DNA of 23,417 nt. Source: JANRKH01 sp964351245 (lineage in GTDB: Bacteria > Pseudomonadota > Alphaproteobacteria > Rickettsiales > Rickettsiaceae). Location: NCBI GenBank assembly GCA_964351245.1, contig CAYGNF010000016.1, positions 1 through 23,417 of the forward strand, given 5' to 3'. A program made the position numbers and the translations under genes. Of the stretch, positions 21,560-23,417 are shown one piece after another. The notes beneath the pieces are model-generated. The model saw only the letters and a program-made list of their open reading frames with translations, did not search any database and was not told where the DNA came from. Each line of letters begins with the position of its first letter. The first letter of the stretch is position 1.

Positions 21560-23229
21560 GAAATACCTTCTGGTTTTGTAATAGAATTGTCTAAATTAAT
21601 TACAATATCTGCTCTTGCAATTACTCTGCTGCCATGAGCTGCGCATATTATCGTCTTGCTACTTAATTGCGATAGTAAAAACGTTAATATTTTAGATTCA
21701 GTAAGTTCGTCTAGCTGGTTCGTTGCTTCATCTATTACTAGTATATCTGGATCATGATACAAAGCTCTTGCTATTGCTATACGCTGTTTTTGTCCTCCTG
21801 ATAATTTCGATGATAAGCTGCCAATATTAGATAAAATACCATCAGGAAGCGACTGAATAAACTCTTGCATCTCCATACCTTTAATTATTTCGGAGATTTG
21901 ACTTTTGCGCGGATCGGATGCAAAAAGACTAATATTATCCATAATAGTCCCTTCAAATAACATAGGTTCTTGAGGTACGTAGGCTATATTGCATCCTTCC
22001 CAATATGATGGATATATTGCATTATATTTTGTTTTTCCCAATCTAAACTCACCCTGATTTGGCTGATATATCCCTAGAAGTAAGTTTAATATCGTGGTTT
22101 TGCCGCATCCAGATTTTCCTACAATAACATTAAATTTGCCTAATTCTATTTTGAGATTGATAGGGCCTACAGGATGATATCGCTGTGTATCTTTAGTATT
22201 GAAAGAATAGATAATGTCATGGAATTCTATGAATTTGGCTTCATCTAATTTAATATGTTTTTCCTCGGAATATTCTGGGGCTAGAGATATTATACTAAAT
22301 ATTCTGCTGCAAGAAGCAATGCTTTGATCTAAGTTACTTATTACTTCGATTACCCCCCCAAAACTCGTTACAGAGATGAATGCATAAAACAAAAAAGATA
22401 CAAGGGATCCTGATGATAATAATCCCATCTGTACCTGAAGATTACCATACCATACAAGGAATGAAATTATTATTAATAAGGTAGTTATTATACTTGCGAA
22501 AAATATAGATCTAAACTGCAGCCTTCTGACCATTTTGATTTGATAATCTTGGCTTAAAGAAGAAAAATGCCGTATCATAGATTCTTTAGCATTAAATGCC
22601 CGTATTACCTTATAATTTATAATAGATTCTACCACCAGCCCTACTGATAACATTTTAGCCGACTCTGCATATCGCACCAAGCTTCTGATTTTCTTGTTTA
22701 TAATCGAGGCACCAATGCCAAGTAGCACTATAATTACTATAAGCATAGATGATAGTTTTGGATTAATCCAAAACATAAAAAAAATGCCCCCTAAGGTGGT
22801 AATAAAATTCCTAATTAAAAACGAAGCTACATCGATTATTATCTTACCAATTTGTTCACTATCGGAATTTATGCTGTAGGCTATATCAGAAAAAGATAGA
22901 TTATGCATTTCTCTAGAATGCGCAGATAACACAGCCTCGTATGCCATTTGCTTTGCTCGGAGCACTGCATATTCTGCCACAGTATTTACAAAAAAAGACC
23001 TACAAAAACTTGCAAATCCGAATATTACAATCATTGTTATTAGTTTATAGAGTGGGAGATGCATATTTGGTTGATCAATAAAATCTCTCATAATATGCCC
23101 TACAGACAACATGCAAAAAACAACTGTTATTAAAGAAATTCCGGCAAAAGCAATATTTAATTTAGACGAAGATAGAAGTTCTAATATTTTAAAAATTAAA
23201 GATTTAGCATCAAAGGGCTCTGTAGTCAT
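21556..23229 (-). CDS. Type I ABC exporter (fused membrane and ATPase domains)
   Basis: This 557-residue half-transporter has a six-helix membrane domain (about 25-300) followed by an ATPase domain. ATPase motifs are complete: Walker A GKSGCGKTT (371-379), Q-loop Q420 in YVPQEPMLF, signature LSGGQ (476-480), Walker B ILVIDE (496-501) and H532. It should act as a homodimer exporting a hydrophobic substrate from the inner membrane. The sequence resembles the MsbA/multidrug group, but the substrate cannot be assigned; LPS precursor is possible since the organism makes LPS. The start ATG overlaps the cyaY stop, and the stop overlaps the yidD start, both by four bases. Confidence 0.92.
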   Translation of the reverse strand: MTTEPFDAKSLIFKILELLSSSKLNIAFAGISLITVVFCMLSVGHIMRDFIDQPNMHLPLYKLITMIVIFGFASFCRSFFVNTVAEYAVLRAKQMAYEAVLSAHSREMHNLSFSDIAYSINSDSEQIGKIIIDVASFLIRNFITTLGGIFFMFWINPKLSSMLIVIIVLLGIGASIINKKIRSLVRYAESAKMLSVGLVVESIINYKVIRAFNAKESMIRHFSSLSQDYQIKMVRRLQFRSIFFASIITTLLIIISFLVWYGNLQVQMGLLSSGSLVSFLFYAFISVTSFGGVIEVISNLDQSIASCSRIFSIISLAPEYSEEKHIKLDEAKFIEFHDIIYSFNTKDTQRYHPVGPINLKIELGKFNVIVGKSGCGKTTILNLLLGIYQPNQGEFRLGKTKYNAIYPSYWEGCNIAYVPQEPMLFEGTIMDNISLFASDPRKSQISEIIKGMEMQEFIQSLPDGILSNIGSLSSKLSGGQKQRIAIARALYHDPDILVIDEATNQLDELTESKILTFLLSQLSSKTIICAAHGSRVIARADIVINLDNSITKPEGIS

Positions 23230-23417
23230 CTGATTTCTATTGTCTGCTCAGTAAGATCTGATAGCTCTTGAGAGATTACCTGCTTGATGCTTTGATTTTT
23301 GTGATTTTGCCAAATATTATCTTTGAAATAAAAATGATATGGTCCAGAAATAGGAGAGGATAGCCATATTTCTTCTCTAGCATTTTGCCTATTAATGATA
23401 AAAACTGATTCAGAGAC
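23226..23417 (-). CDS. cyaY: Frataxin homologue CyaY, C-terminal part (cut by window edge)
   Basis: The minus-strand frame is open from the window edge (23417) to TGA at 23228-23226, giving the last 63 residues. The frataxin core is recognisable: SVFIINRQNAREEIWLSSP followed by ISGPYHFYF, matching the family pattern VINKQ...QIWLSSP.SGP. Frataxin binds iron and tunes the cysteine desulfurase in iron-sulfur cluster assembly, which would serve the Fe-S subunits NuoB and NuoE encoded here. Its stop overlaps the ABC exporter start (ATGA 23226-23229). The N-terminus, with the acidic iron-binding helix, lies outside the window. Confidence 0.88.
   Translation of the reverse strand, partial: VSESVFIINRQNAREEIWLSSPISGPYHFYFKDNIWQNHKNQSIKQVISQELSDLTEQTIEIR

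Noticed and set aside
1..23417. CRISPR array, insertion sequence, prophage or toxin-antitoxin pair
   Set aside because: I looked for regularly spaced repeats, transposase motifs, integrases and small overlapping toxin/antitoxin genes on both strands and saw none.

Overview
The window is about 23 kb of AT-rich DNA (low-30s % GC by eye, not counted) from a Rickettsiales-type alphaproteobacterium. Four things point there: a divK-pleD pair in Caulobacter order; a nuo operon that stops after nuoE; an aatA-waaA pair, which I recall from Rickettsia; and reduced-genome traits such as AT-rich spacers and many 1-11 nt gene overlaps. waaA, the Kdo transferase of lipopolysaccharide synthesis, argues against Anaplasmataceae and Orientia, which lack LPS. 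I cannot choose between Rickettsiaceae and Midichloriaceae from sequence alone.

Layout. 1-306 is the 3' end of parC. 356-979 (-) is a stand-alone ppGpp hydrolase-like HD protein. 1189-5383 (+) is an RND efflux adaptor plus inner-membrane pump, closed by an intrinsic terminator. 5384-6429 is a gene-poor kilobase holding one small secreted protein (5830-6027, -) and several inverted and direct repeats. 6430-8016 (+) is murJ, the lipid II flippase. 8133-11374 (+) is nuoABCDE, tightly packed. 11445-16080 (-) is an apparent four-gene operon read aatA, waaA, an NDUFAF5-like protein, lpdA. 16186-17948 (+) is a TPR/methyltransferase-like gene translationally coupled to mlaA. 18232-19218 (+) is a class 3 lipase. 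19250-19375 (-) is rpmJ (bL36), easily missed at 41 codons. 19490-21240 (-) is divK-pleD. 21347-23417 (-) is a cyaY, ABC exporter, yidD chain linked by 4-nt overlaps, with cyaY cut by the window edge.

Many genes serve the cell envelope: MurJ for peptidoglycan precursor, WaaA for the LPS core, MlaA for outer-membrane lipid asymmetry, YidD for membrane insertion, and two exporters. Others serve respiration: complex I subunits, E3 (Lpd), an NDUFAF5-like candidate assembly factor, and frataxin. Two nucleotide second messengers are represented, ppGpp by a hydrolase only and c-di-GMP by PleD.

I found no CRISPR array, transposase, tRNA or rRNA, and no clearly new multi-gene system. The most interesting items are two methyltransferase-fold proteins that have both lost the SAM glycine loop, a cytosolic-looking lipase with a palindrome at its predicted transcription start, an MlaA without a lipobox, and the structured gene-poor kilobase at 5384-6429.
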